36,244 nucleotides of DNA from Selenomonadaceae bacterium UBA2897 (GCA_002350105.1 DEDT01000048.1:1-36244); one strand, 5' to 3'. Positions 7,701 to 15,711 are shown, numbered from the stretch's first letter. Program-made: numbers and translations. The notes: generated by a model from the sequence alone, not told the origin.

Positions 7701-10432
7701 AGGATTGGACGGAGGCCGTGAGAGGCGATAAAGACCTGTCTGCTCGCGTGGCCGAGATGCGCGACGCCATGCAGAAGTACAACAACCTGCCCGGCGGCGC
7801 GAAGATTGCTGGCACTATCCAAAAGGAAAAACCAACGACCATCAAAGAAGCGTGGCAGTCCTTCAAAGACCAGTTTATTGAAAACTGGGTTGATGACAAA
7901 TGGGGTATCCGTAAGGCCGAGAAGGAGATCGAAAAGATTATCGGGCGCGATCTGACAAAATCAGAATCTGCCTATATCTATGCCCGTATGGCCATCGACC
8001 GTGGCACGAATGCGGCGGCCCAGCTGCTCACGGGTAAGGATGCGGCTGCCGTGACAAAGGCCATCAACAAGCTCTATGGAAATGTCTGCGACAAGGTCGT
8101 CACCCTGCCACAGATAATTGACGACCTGCAGCAGCTTGATAAGGTGGGGAAGACATGGCTTAAGGCGCAGGGGCTTAAGGATGCTCAGGAGGCACTTTCT
8201 TCCTATCTGATTGCAAATTCCTTCCTTGATGCCTACAACATCAAGGAGGTTAAACCCTACGAGCGCGCTCAGCAGGCACTGGCGGACGCGCAGGCGGAGC
8301 TCGACGCAGCCCGGGAGCATCTTGGGAGAGTACGTGGCGAGGCTCCGGTAAAGGCCGCCCGTGAGCGCTACGAGGCCGCCAAGCAGGCCGTGCAGGAGGC
8401 AACGGCGGCTGTAGAGAAGGCGCGTAACGCGCATTATAAGATGCCTCTTTCGGCAAGAGAGTACCAGCGGTTTGTTGACAGTGCGCCGAAAGAGCTCAAG
8501 GATGCTGCACAGAAGGTCTACGACCTGAACCACAACGTGCTCAAAATTATGGAGTACGGCGGGCTCATCTCGAAGAAGCTGCGCGAGACCCTTGAAAAGG
8601 AGCATCCGCATTACGCATCCCTTGCCCGTGTGTTCGAGGATGATGCCAACGAAGGCGCGGGCATGGGCTTTGGCTCGTCAAGCAGTTTCGTCAATGTCTC
8701 GAATAACCTCAAGAAGCTTACAAATGCGGGCAGCGTGCGTGACGTGCGCGACCCCGTGCAGAGCATGACGCAAAATATCGTGGACGTGCTTACGCGCGTC
8801 GAGCGCAACAAAGTAGGCCAGAAATTCACCGATATGGCGAAAATGTACGGAACTGGCGGCATCGTGGAACGGGTAAAGGGTACACCAAAGACAAACGACA
8901 GCACTTTTTACGTATGGAGAAACGGCGAAAAGCAGGTGTACCAGACGACACCCGAGATTTACCGTGCATTCCAGTCGCTCAAACCGCAGGGCATGGACTC
9001 CATGACAAAACTCTTGTTTGCTATGCCCGCAAAGTTTATGCGGGCGGGCGCGGTTATCTATAACCCCGCCTTCCTTGTGAAGAACCTTCTGCGCGACCAG
9101 CTGACTGCCTATCTGTATTCCAATTATGGCTATAAGCCCTTCTATGATTTAGCCAAGGGCGTTTTCCATATGCTGAAGCAGGACGATATCTACCACGAAT
9201 TCAAGGCATCCGGCGTAAGTATGTCGTCGATTTTGTACGACAGCAAGACCATCGTACCGGACCTTATGAAGGCATGGCAGCACCGAAGCCTGCGCCAAAA
9301 GATTTTCCGTGCCATCAATCCCGCGACCAGCCTCCCGGCGCTCTCTGACTTCATCGAGCAGAGCACGCGCATGGGCCTGTATGGAAGAGCCAGAAGCCAC
9401 GGGGCATCTATCCTTGAGGCTACGATGGAAGCGCGCGAAGGTACGCTCGACTTTGGGCGTGCGGGCGTAAAGGGAAGGGAATGGAACCGCTCTATACCAT
9501 TCTTTAACGCTGTCATTCAAGACCCCATTCTATTCATGGAGAAATTCAAGGAAAACCCTGCCCGCATGACAAAACGCTGCGCGCCTCTTGTTATGGGCTC
9601 ACTTGCTTTGTATGCGCTCATCCAGTCCAACGACCAGACAGCAAAAGAGTATGACGAGATGATGCCATACGAAAAGAACATGTTTTGGAATATCCCCGTG
9701 CCTAAATCCGTTTCCAAGACTGGATGGGTACGATACCCGAAACCCTTCGGCCCGGGCTTTTTGTTCGCGTCCCTGCCGGAACGGCTGGCGGACTACGCCA
9801 AAGGGCACGACAAGACGGGGAGAGGTCTGAAAGAGTGGTCCAAAGGCTTCCTCGAACAGTTCGTACCAGTTTCTTTGCCGCCAATCTTTCAAGCCGTTGC
9901 AGAGTGGCAGGCAAACTATAGCTTTTTCCGTGACCGGTCCATTGTACCGCAACGTGAGGAGAAACTGCCCAATGCTAAGCAATACGGCACGAATACCAGC
10001 GAATTCGCTAAGGCTATCGGCAAGGCGCTGGACCTCTCGCCGCGCAAGATTGATAACCTCGGGCAGAACCTTTTTGCTGGGGCATGGTCCTCGGCAAATA
10101 ATGCCGCAGACGCTATGATGGGGAAGAAACGGAACAATAACCCGTTCTCTACGCTGACCGTCGATCCGTATCGTGCGCCGCAGTCCGTGCAGGACTTCTA
10201 CGACAAGCTGAACGATGCCGAGAAGAAGTATAACGGGGAAAAGGCTAATGGAAAGCCGGGCGGAACCGCCACGGCCAACTACAAGATGATGACCAAGGCC
10301 AACAAGGTCATGTCTGATTTGAATAAGCAGGAGCGGGCGGCGATTGCCGCGGGCGATGATGATAAGGTGGATATTATCAACCGAAAACAGTTGAAGCTCG
10401 CGCAGTCCGCTCTTGCCCAGCTGAAGAAATAG
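4769..10432 (+). CDS. Giant phage polyvalent virion protein (lysozyme, cysteine peptidase, nuclease-like and metalloprotease domains)
   Basis: This 1,887-residue multidomain protein is probably packaged in the virion and ejected into the host. In order I see: a lytic transglycosylase-like domain (about 105-205, EYGVDPVLAHAVAQAESQHG, catalytic-type Glu near 132); an NlpC/P60- or CHAP-like segment (C236 in GANGCVDA, H297 in DNEHVVAY); charged coiled coils (about 410-545); a region resembling the phage Barnase-EndoU-ColicinE5/D-RelE-like nuclease domains (about 575-760, with GRIRLKVG and GLIHAKIRH); a zinc-protease HEIGH motif (906-910); and a long C-terminal region like the LPD38 polyvalent-protein domain, with hydrophobic stretches near 1417-1470 and 1600-1620. 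The assigned GTG at 4769 has no Shine-Dalgarno site, and the reading frame very probably continues the 3693 gene across a frameshift. Domain names are from pattern recognition. Confidence 0.75.
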   Translation: MHDIQQHPAALWDRVFMPATMAEGAYKGGRKVYENGKELNTFLNDDSGVRFTPEALGESGGYRPIESDSSSYGRTVDEALGDKEPAQGAYEPEPEPQPREVNTGSEYDAEINQAAAEYGVDPVLAHAVAQAESQHGKSTSNVFGVDGVSDPHQSIRIGVKSLKRCIDDNGGDVRKGLREYNGSDAGGTPDYDDRVLNIANEYGGLGSAGGGAGGDAYSIGAGAWMGAEMPNGANGCVDAVVRIGSYYDPFLKDEADKGVASVPKLVEDARAAGKQVIDFDPNALEKGDTIVYGDNEHVVAYDGNGGYVGNSTSLGRVVHGGDYTQMGGLTPTKIIKTSDHSGGAAGMAPEMGGNFRSEDPMERAVEENDGPVKDIHGETIGMDEDARSGEQDEGQTTGVKEEPQEEPAETPEQAAEREKKYKERYSALDQQIEVLEEMRQQEIDDEVERMQRNPGGKGVDQGLIEDAEGNTTRWAQSNNPQWYQDAYAKLGRAPKKSELPGIAEENLLKEQEFYERDQILGKLKDLREQLKKDPDADYEKLLNGEQELQKPEVKTEEHPKEPEPVNAEKKGEATKTLDIGPDYHTESGRPLNEASPDEYVVKNDGDKNFGVITPEISKAVYDKTGEILPPGRIRLKVGNDAEGLIHAKIRHTAEALKAGYSSVEELISDIASNFDIISKKDPPPNRPDLQPTYNLIKLGDKSKNINNGIMPTYLTLESDGHGTYNVVTSILKGDKSLKRQLKNEHLIYSRPGVDTAFWSNPESVSRPRGENVGAAKDVRPASDKSSASTSTIPQAEANGAPSGKNNLVQNDAVPARTNQAGLGVLEPGEPVPDVNGNMPVSTLPKAKSNGAYMGEVTRRGIFDRVRELFGPVRTGRVEDRRALGQYDRGSDVARVGEWGNFDTMMHEIGHKIDQYLGLSKRAGKKNHVEFASVLSKKYGGDIPYRPDQYTPEGIAEFMKTYVTKGDEAAKKAFPTYYKDWTEAVRGDKDLSARVAEMRDAMQKYNNLPGGAKIAGTIQKEKPTTIKEAWQSFKDQFIENWVDDKWGIRKAEKEIEKIIGRDLTKSESAYIYARMAIDRGTNAAAQLLTGKDAAAVTKAINKLYGNVCDKVVTLPQIIDDLQQLDKVGKTWLKAQGLKDAQEALSSYLIANSFLDAYNIKEVKPYERAQQALADAQAELDAAREHLGRVRGEAPVKAARERYEAAKQAVQEATAAVEKARNAHYKMPLSAREYQRFVDSAPKELKDAAQKVYDLNHNVLKIMEYGGLISKKLRETLEKEHPHYASLARVFEDDANEGAGMGFGSSSSFVNVSNNLKKLTNAGSVRDVRDPVQSMTQNIVDVLTRVERNKVGQKFTDMAKMYGTGGIVERVKGTPKTNDSTFYVWRNGEKQVYQTTPEIYRAFQSLKPQGMDSMTKLLFAMPAKFMRAGAVIYNPAFLVKNLLRDQLTAYLYSNYGYKPFYDLAKGVFHMLKQDDIYHEFKASGVSMSSILYDSKTIVPDLMKAWQHRSLRQKIFRAINPATSLPALSDFIEQSTRMGLYGRARSHGASILEATMEAREGTLDFGRAGVKGREWNRSIPFFNAVIQDPILFMEKFKENPARMTKRCAPLVMGSLALYALIQSNDQTAKEYDEMMPYEKNMFWNIPVPKSVSKTGWVRYPKPFGPGFLFASLPERLADYAKGHDKTGRGLKEWSKGFLEQFVPVSLPPIFQAVAEWQANYSFFRDRSIVPQREEKLPNAKQYGTNTSEFAKAIGKALDLSPRKIDNLGQNLFAGAWSSANNAADAMMGKKRNNNPFSTLTVDPYRAPQSVQDFYDKLNDAEKKYNGEKANGKPGGTATANYKMMTKANKVMSDLNKQERAAIAAGDDDKVDIINRKQLKLAQSALAQLKK

Positions 10433-10507
10433 GAGGCAGTATGCAAAATTCTGAACGCCCACCGCCCGCATCGGCGGCCGGAGTATTCTATGCATCGGGA
10501 GGTGCGT

Positions 10508-10950
10508 ATGGACATCTTATCTATTTTACGGAGCTGGATGCCGACCGGCACGGAGGCGCAGGTCGGTACAGCAACAGGGGCAGGAGGCGCTTTGGTATCT
10601 TATTTCCTCGGATGGAACGAGGCACTGGAGGCCCTGCTCGTGCTCATGGTTATTGACTACATGACCGGCCTGCTGGCGGCTTATATTTGCCCGGACATGA
10701 AGCTCAATTCGACGCGGATCTGAAAGGAATCTGCAAGAAAATCATGATTCTTCTGCTCGTCGTCCTTGCGCATGAGCTTGAAAAAGCGGCTGGCGTGCCA
10801 GCGGTGCAGTCCGTCGTCACTTGGTTTTTCATCGACAACAAGGGACTCAGCATTATCGAGAATGCGGCGAAGTCCGGCGTGCCGATCCCCAATAAACTTC
10901 GCGCCACCTTGGAGCAATTGCAGTCAGAAAAGGAAGGAGAACGAAAATGA
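10508..10950 (+). pseudogene. Phage holin (toxin-secretion/lysis holin family), frameshifted
   Basis: Holins of this family make membrane lesions that release the endolysin. The N-terminal part starts at ATG 10508 behind GGGAGGTG and contains the typical LVLMVIDYMTGLLAAYICPD. It then runs into a stop at 10723. The C-terminal part continues in the -1 frame with GICKKIMILLLVVLAHELEK and the family ending GLSIIENAAKSGVPIPNKL, ending at 10950. The two halves join around 10705-10720, where one missing base accounts for the change. The stop overlaps the amidase start by 4 bp, keeping the usual holin-endolysin coupling. Confidence 0.85.
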
Positions 10951-11285
10951 AAGTTTACATTAATCCCGGCCATGACACGAAATACGACAGTGGCGCAGTC
11001 AATCCGGAAACCAGCCTGCGCGAGTGCGACGTAGCCGCAGCCGTCGGCGAGTTGGTAAGAGGATATCTCGAAAAGGCCGGATGCGAGGTCATGCTCCGTC
11101 AGAGCGATAACCTGTTCTATGACTCTGACTATGCAAATCGCTCTGAGCCGGTAGTCGTAGAGGCGAATAACTGGGGCGCGGATATCCTTGTCAGCCTGCA
11201 TTGCAACGCCTCTTGCTCAAAGGATGCGCTGGCACTCGCGCTGCATTTTCAGCGCACGCTGGCAGAAACGCAGCCACATGCGTGA
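10947..11285 (+). pseudogene. Phage endolysin, N-acetylmuramoyl-L-alanine amidase (Amidase_3), truncated
   Basis: The product starts MKVYINPGHDTKYDSGAVNP and contains the first zinc-ligand His (NPGH), the Glu of SLREC and the motif DILVSLHCNAS with the second zinc-site His. It then stops after 112 residues. Amidase_3 domains run to about 170-180 residues, and the segment with the catalytic Glu is missing. From about SKDALALALHF onward the sequence no longer fits the family, so a deletion has probably fused it to unrelated DNA. A good ribosome site (AAGGAAGGAGA) precedes ATG 10947, which overlaps the holin stop. It should be inactive as a lysin. Confidence 0.8.
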
Positions 11286-11445
11286 CCCTATTTTGTCCCT
11301 AAATGGTCTATAAATCGCTTGAAAACGGCTAAAAACTCATATAAAGCGTGGGGCATGGCATTACCATATTTCATGCGGCATTAGACAATTTTGGGGCATA
11401 CTTTGCAAAATATAATTGACAATTGGCCTGTATATCTTACGGGCA
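11286..11445. other. Prophage right-end non-coding stretch
   Basis: This AT-rich stretch lies between the truncated amidase and the menaquinone promoter. It contains repeated GGGGCAT boxes (11350-11356 and 11393-11399) and related GGCATT words (11356-11361 and 11377-11382), which could be integrase arm sites or part of an attachment site. I could not find a matching copy at the left end near 2264-2330. Confidence 0.3.
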
Positions 11446-11449
11446 GATG

Positions 11450-11458
11450 TGGTACAAT
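11450..11458 (+). promoter_or_regulatory. Extended -10 promoter of the menaquinone operon
   Basis: TGG followed by TACAAT (11453-11458) forms an extended -10 element. No good -35 lies 17 nt upstream. It would give a leader of about 130 nt before the first radical SAM gene. Confidence 0.5.
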
Positions 11459-11483
11459 ATACATAATGCTATCGGCAAGGCTG

Positions 11484-11535
11484 CTCTGGCGCCGGCGATG
11501 TCGGCACGGGGCGGTCTTTTTCTTTTGCGCCGGAG
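11484..11535 (+). promoter_or_regulatory. Structured leader with internal U-run, possible attenuator
   Basis: CTCTGGCGC (11484-11492) can pair with GCGCCGGAG (11527-11535), 9 bp with one G-U. Between them GCCG/CGGC hairpins precede a TTTTTCTTTT run (11517-11526). Pairing within the first half next to the U-run would terminate, while the long-range stem would compete with it. No known riboswitch class is recognised. Confidence 0.35.
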
Positions 11536-11593
11536 AAGTACTGCGCAGGAGAACGAGTTTTTCTCTGGGCATCATAATGAGGGAGGCAATATT

Positions 11594-12688
11594 TTGCTCG
11601 CGACGAAAGAATACGAGGATATCGAGAAGAAAGTGCTGCAGGGCGAGCGGCTGAGCCGGGAGGACGGCATCCGTCTGTTCCACTGCCATGACCTGGCTTG
11701 GCTGGGGGCGCTGGCTGATCACGTGCGTCAGGAGAAATGTGGCGATATCGTCTACTACAACGTGAACTGCCATGTCAATTTGACGAACATCTGCACCTCG
11801 CACTGCGAGTTCTGCGCCTTTGGCCGCGATGCGGGCGATAAGGGTGCCTATGCGATGACGAAAGAACAGGCTATAGGGCTCGTGCGCGAGGCACTGAAAG
11901 ACCCGGATATGGGCGGTCTGCATGTGGTGAGCGGCCTGCACCCGACCTGGAGCTTTGAGCAGTACCTCGGCATCCTGCAGGCGCTGCACGAGGAGTTCCC
12001 GCAGCTTTATCTCAAGGGCTTCACGGGCGTGGAAATCACACATTTTGCGAAAATCTCCGGCCTCTCGGTACGCGAGGTGCTGGAAAAGCTCAAGGCCGCA
12101 GGCCTCAAGGCCATCGCGGGCGGCGGCGCAGAGATCCTCTCCGACCGCGTGCGGCAGGAGCTTTGCCCGAATAAGGCGACGGCGGAGGAGTGGCTGAATG
12201 TCGCGCGCACGGCGCATCAGCTGGGGATCCCGACGAATGCCTCCATGCTCTATGGCCATATCGAGACGCTGGAGGAGCGTGTCGACCATTTGCTGAAGCT
12301 GCGCAACCTGCAGGACGAGACGCATGGTTTCCAGACATTTATCTGCTTCCCGTTCCTGCCGAAGCATACGAAACTCGGCCAGCGCATCAAGCAGACGAGC
12401 ATGTGGGATGACCTGCGCACGATGGCAATCGCGCGGCTCATGCTCGACAACTTCCGCAACATCAAGGCCTACTGGGTCATGCTCACGGTGCCTGTGGCGC
12501 AGGTAGCACTGGGCTTTGGCGCCAACGATATCGACGGCACGATTCACAAGGAAAACATCATGCATGACGCCGGTGCCGAGAGTCCGCGCGGTCTCTCCGA
12601 GGACACGATTATCCGCATCATCAAGGAGGCGGGCCGCGTGCCGGCACTTTGTGACTGCAATTTCAACATCATTCGTACAATCGACTAA
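11594..12688 (+). CDS. mqnE: Aminofutalosine synthase MqnE-like radical SAM enzyme (copy 1)
   Basis: MqnE joins the MqnA product 3-[(1-carboxyvinyl)oxy]benzoate to the adenosyl radical of SAM to make aminofutalosine in the futalosine menaquinone pathway. The 364-residue product has the radical SAM CxxxCxxC signature at C67, C71 and C74 (NICTSHCEFCAFG), the block GGGAEILSDRVRQ, and the C-terminal VALGFGANDIDGT shared by MqnE/MqnC/CofH enzymes. I chose TTG 11594 because GAGGGAGG at 11579-11586 precedes it; the open frame upstream is unlike the family. It is the first gene of a four-gene operon. A second, closely similar enzyme follows, so which copy performs the MqnE step is uncertain. Confidence 0.85.
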   Translation: MLATKEYEDIEKKVLQGERLSREDGIRLFHCHDLAWLGALADHVRQEKCGDIVYYNVNCHVNLTNICTSHCEFCAFGRDAGDKGAYAMTKEQAIGLVREALKDPDMGGLHVVSGLHPTWSFEQYLGILQALHEEFPQLYLKGFTGVEITHFAKISGLSVREVLEKLKAAGLKAIAGGGAEILSDRVRQELCPNKATAEEWLNVARTAHQLGIPTNASMLYGHIETLEERVDHLLKLRNLQDETHGFQTFICFPFLPKHTKLGQRIKQTSMWDDLRTMAIARLMLDNFRNIKAYWVMLTVPVAQVALGFGANDIDGTIHKENIMHDAGAESPRGLSEDTIIRIIKEAGRVPALCDCNFNIIRTID

Positions 12689-12700
12689 GGGGAGGCAGCT

Positions 12701-13819
12701 ATGGCAGAACAGAAAACGACCGCCGTGCAGCAGGCACGCGCGAAAGCGCAGGCGGGCGAGCGCCTGACGAAAGAGGATGCCCTGGCCCTCTACGAGGACA
12801 ACGACCTGCTCTTTCTCGCCAAATGTGCACGGGCGGCCAAGGAACGCGCCAGCGGCAGGAACGTGTACTACACGGTAAACCGGCACATCAACCTCACGAA
12901 CATCTGCAGCTCGAACTGTCCGCTTTGCGCCTTTCAGGTGGAGCAGGGTGACAAGCGCGGCTACGTCATGGAGCACGACGATATCGCGAAGGTGTTAGAG
13001 CAGGCGAAGCATACGTGTCACCTCTCGGAGATTCATATCGTCTCGGCCCTGCATCCTGACAAGCCCTTTAACTACTATGTTGACGTGGTGAAGCAGGTGC
13101 GCGAAGCGCTGCCAAAGGCCGATGTGAAGGCATTCACGCCCGTGGAGGTCGTGAACTTCAGTAAGACGACGGGCAAGCCCATCCGCGAGGTGCTGGAGAT
13201 CCTGCAAAAGGCGGGGCTCGACAGCCTGCCGGGCGGCGGCGCGGAGATTCTCTCCGACCGCGTGCGCCAGATTATTTGCCCGAAAAAGGCCACGACGGCG
13301 GAGTGGCTGGAGACCATGCGCACGGCGCATGAGCTCGGCATCCGCACGAACTGCTCGATGATGTACGGCCATATCGAGACCATCGAGGAGCGCGTCGATC
13401 ATCTGCTGCTATTGCGGGAGCTGCAGGATGAGACGCACGGCTTTCAGGCCTTTATGCTGTTCCCCTTCCATCCCGCCCATACGAAGCTCGGTGACGAATA
13501 TCATCTGCAGCGCGTGGGTTCGTGGGAAGATATGAAGATGCTCGCGCTCTCGCGCCTCGTGCTTGATAATGTGGCACATTTCAAGGCATTCTGGGTTATG
13601 CTGACGCTGCCCATCGCACAGCTGGCCCTCGGTTTTGGCGCCGATGACCTCGACGGCACGATCGGTGAGGAGAAAATCATCCATGCAGCGGGCGCACGCA
13701 CGAATACGGGCATCACGCGTACGACGCTGAAGAAGATCATCCGCGAGACCGGCTACACGCCCGTGGAGCGCGATACATTCTATCAGGCCATTGTGGATGA
13801 TGAGGAGGTGCAGGCATGA
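12701..13819 (+). CDS. MqnE-like radical SAM enzyme (copy 2)
   Basis: This is a 372-residue radical SAM protein with the cluster motif at C69, C73 and C76 (NICSSNCPLCAFQ). It is a close paralogue of the gene just upstream: long stretches match nearly position for position, for example GGGAEILSDRVRQ, MYGHIET.EERVDHLL and LQDETHGFQ. It is therefore either a second aminofutalosine synthase or a diverged CofH/MqnE-family enzyme with another substrate. ATG 12701 has GGGGAGG upstream, 12 bp after the preceding stop. Its last codons overlap mqnC by 4 bp, which implies translational coupling. Differences next to the cluster (CPLCAFQVEQGDKRG against CEFCAFGRDAGDKGA) hint at specialisation. Confidence 0.8.
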   Translation: MAEQKTTAVQQARAKAQAGERLTKEDALALYEDNDLLFLAKCARAAKERASGRNVYYTVNRHINLTNICSSNCPLCAFQVEQGDKRGYVMEHDDIAKVLEQAKHTCHLSEIHIVSALHPDKPFNYYVDVVKQVREALPKADVKAFTPVEVVNFSKTTGKPIREVLEILQKAGLDSLPGGGAEILSDRVRQIICPKKATTAEWLETMRTAHELGIRTNCSMMYGHIETIEERVDHLLLLRELQDETHGFQAFMLFPFHPAHTKLGDEYHLQRVGSWEDMKMLALSRLVLDNVAHFKAFWVMLTLPIAQLALGFGADDLDGTIGEEKIIHAAGARTNTGITRTTLKKIIRETGYTPVERDTFYQAIVDDEEVQA

Positions 13820-14841
13820 GGATTACACCGGAACAGGGAGAAAAGATGCTGCGCACGGGCGATCCCATCGAGCTCGGTGCACAGGCCGATGCCGAGCGGG
13901 CGCGCCGCTTCGGCAACACCGTGACCTTCATCGTCGATCGCAATATCAACTACACGAATGTCTGTGTCAACGAGTGCAAATTCTGCGCATTCTTCCGGCG
14001 GCAGGGACATAAGGACGCCTATCTGCTGGACTACGACACGATTCTGCAGAAAGTGCAGGAGACCGTCGATGCGGGCGGTACGCAGGTGATGATTCAGGGC
14101 GGCCTCTATCCAGACCTTGGCCTCGCATGGTACGAGAAGATGCTGCGCCTTATCAAAGAGAAATTCCCCGGCATCACGATTCATTCCTTTACGGCTACGG
14201 AGATTCAGCATTTCGCGCGGCAGGAGGGCATTTCCATCCTCGATACGTTGAAGCGTCTGCAGGCGGCGGGGCTCGACAGCCTGCCCGGCGGCGGCGCGGA
14301 GATCCTCGATGATGCGGTGCGGCGCCGCGTGAGCCCAAAGAAAATCATGACGGACGATTGGTTGAACGTCATGCGCACGGCGCACTCCATCGGCATGGAG
14401 AGTACGGCCACTATGGTCATCGGTTTCGGTGAAACCATGGCCCAGCGCATCGCACACATGGAGAAAATCCGCCAGCTGCAGGAAGAGACGGGCGGTTTCC
14501 GCGCCTTCATCACCTGGACGTTCCAGCCGGGACACACGGCACTGGGCGGCGAGAAGACGAGCGCCTGGGACTACATGAAGACGCTGGCGGTCACGCGCCT
14601 CTATATGGACAATATCGCGCACATTCAGGGCTCATGGGTCACGCAGGGCGAGCGCATCGGCCAGCTCACGCTGGGCTTCGGTGCCGATGATCTCGGCAGC
14701 ATCATGCTGGAGGAAAACGTCGTGCGCGCCGCAGGCACGAGCTACGATATGAGCATCCGCAAGATGGTGAATCTGATTCAGGGCGCAGGCCGCGATGCCG
14801 CCCAGCGCAACACGACTTATGACGTGATAAAGAGGTTTTGA
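13816..14841 (+). CDS. mqnC: Cyclic dehypoxanthinyl futalosine synthase MqnC
   Basis: MqnC is the radical SAM enzyme that cyclises dehypoxanthine futalosine to its spiro bicyclic form, the step before MqnD. The 341-residue product has the cluster motif at C50, C54 and C57 (NVCVNECKFCAFFRR) and the family blocks GGTQVMIQGGLYPDLGL and FTATEIQHFARQEGIS. It ends with the LTLGFGADDLGSIMLEENVV region typical of MqnC. ATG 13816 overlaps the upstream stop (ATGA). It is clearly more distant from the two MqnE-like genes than they are from each other. Confidence 0.92.
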   Translation: MRITPEQGEKMLRTGDPIELGAQADAERARRFGNTVTFIVDRNINYTNVCVNECKFCAFFRRQGHKDAYLLDYDTILQKVQETVDAGGTQVMIQGGLYPDLGLAWYEKMLRLIKEKFPGITIHSFTATEIQHFARQEGISILDTLKRLQAAGLDSLPGGGAEILDDAVRRRVSPKKIMTDDWLNVMRTAHSIGMESTATMVIGFGETMAQRIAHMEKIRQLQEETGGFRAFITWTFQPGHTALGGEKTSAWDYMKTLAVTRLYMDNIAHIQGSWVTQGERIGQLTLGFGADDLGSIMLEENVVRAAGTSYDMSIRKMVNLIQGAGRDAAQRNTTYDVIKRF

Positions 14842-14843
14842 AT

Positions 14844-15695
14844 ATGGCAAACAATGAAATTCCACAGGCGGAGTACGCCATCGTGGGCGGTTCAGGCACG
14901 CTTTCTTCCGATTTTCCGAAAAACTGCCAGGCCGATGACGTGGAGATCCTGGCTGACAATCTGCACTTCACAACGCCCTACGGCGAGAGCCCGGCGTTCC
15001 GCATCTTTACCGTGGCGGGCAAGCGTGTACTGACCTGCCGCATGCACGGATGGCGGTCTGGCGTCACACGCGCGGATGCTTCACGGCAGGTTTTCTGGGT
15101 GTTCCGCGAGGCGGGTGTGCAGCGCATCCTTTCTGAGGGCGGCGTAGGCACGGTCAATCACCTGCTTGACATCCGTGACTTCATGGTGCCGGATGACTAC
15201 CTCGATCTTTCTGTGCGTAAGGACGTGATGCTCGATGGGCGCTACCTGCTGCTCATGCAGGATCCGCTCTGTCCGGAGCTGCGTCAGGCGCTGCTCACGG
15301 CCACGCGCAAGCGCTTCAAGGGGCGGATCTTCGACCGCGGCACCTATGCCGTGACGGATGGCCGCCACTTCGAGAGCGCGGCTGAGGTCGCGATGATGCA
15401 GGGCCACGCCGACATCGTGGGCCAGTCCATGTGTCCCGAGGTCTACCTCGCGCGGGAGATCGGTGCCTGTTATGCGGGCCTCTACTATACCGTGAACTAC
15501 GGTGAGGGCCTGCGCGGCGGCGTATCCCATGAGACCATGGCGGACATCTTCTACGATGATGCGCCGATGATCGGCGAGATCCTGCTGGAGACCATCCGCG
15601 AGGTGGACGCGCATGACAAGCATTGCCAGTGCCTTGAGCACCGCAAGGAAACCCTGCTCAAGGACGTCTACAACGAAGTTTCTTCGAAAGGATAA
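14844..15695 (+). CDS. MTAP/PNP-family nucleoside phosphorylase in the menaquinone operon
   Basis: The 283-residue product belongs to the trimeric methylthioadenosine/purine nucleoside phosphorylase family. It shows YAIVGGSGTLS (phosphate loop), MHGWRSG in place of the usual RHG.GH block, SEGGVGTVNHLLDIRDFMVPDDYLD and CPEVYLAREIGACYAG. Its position directly after mqnC, where the pathway needs (amino)futalosine to lose its base, suggests it does the job normally given to MqnB or MTAN. The residue aligned with the MTAP base-binding Asp is Asn (TVNYGEG against TDYD). Asn at this place favours 6-oxopurines in PNPs, hinting at futalosine rather than aminofutalosine. I chose ATG 14844 over TTG 14838 because of AGAGG spacing. 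An ordinary purine salvage role remains possible. Confidence 0.75.
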   Translation: MANNEIPQAEYAIVGGSGTLSSDFPKNCQADDVEILADNLHFTTPYGESPAFRIFTVAGKRVLTCRMHGWRSGVTRADASRQVFWVFREAGVQRILSEGGVGTVNHLLDIRDFMVPDDYLDLSVRKDVMLDGRYLLLMQDPLCPELRQALLTATRKRFKGRIFDRGTYAVTDGRHFESAAEVAMMQGHADIVGQSMCPEVYLAREIGACYAGLYYTVNYGEGLRGGVSHETMADIFYDDAPMIGEILLETIREVDAHDKHCQCLEHRKETLLKDVYNEVSSKG

Positions 15696-15711
15696 AATCG
15701 TATATAGCTGA

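Noticed and set aside
10441..10656. A 71-codon frame at the end of the polyvalent gene
   Set aside because: It has a possible ribosome site, but it overlaps the holin in another frame and has Arg/Gly-rich out-of-frame composition.
11416..11421. Consensus TTGACA upstream of the menaquinone operon
   Set aside because: No -10 box lies 16-18 nt downstream. The TACAAT at 11453 is too far away.
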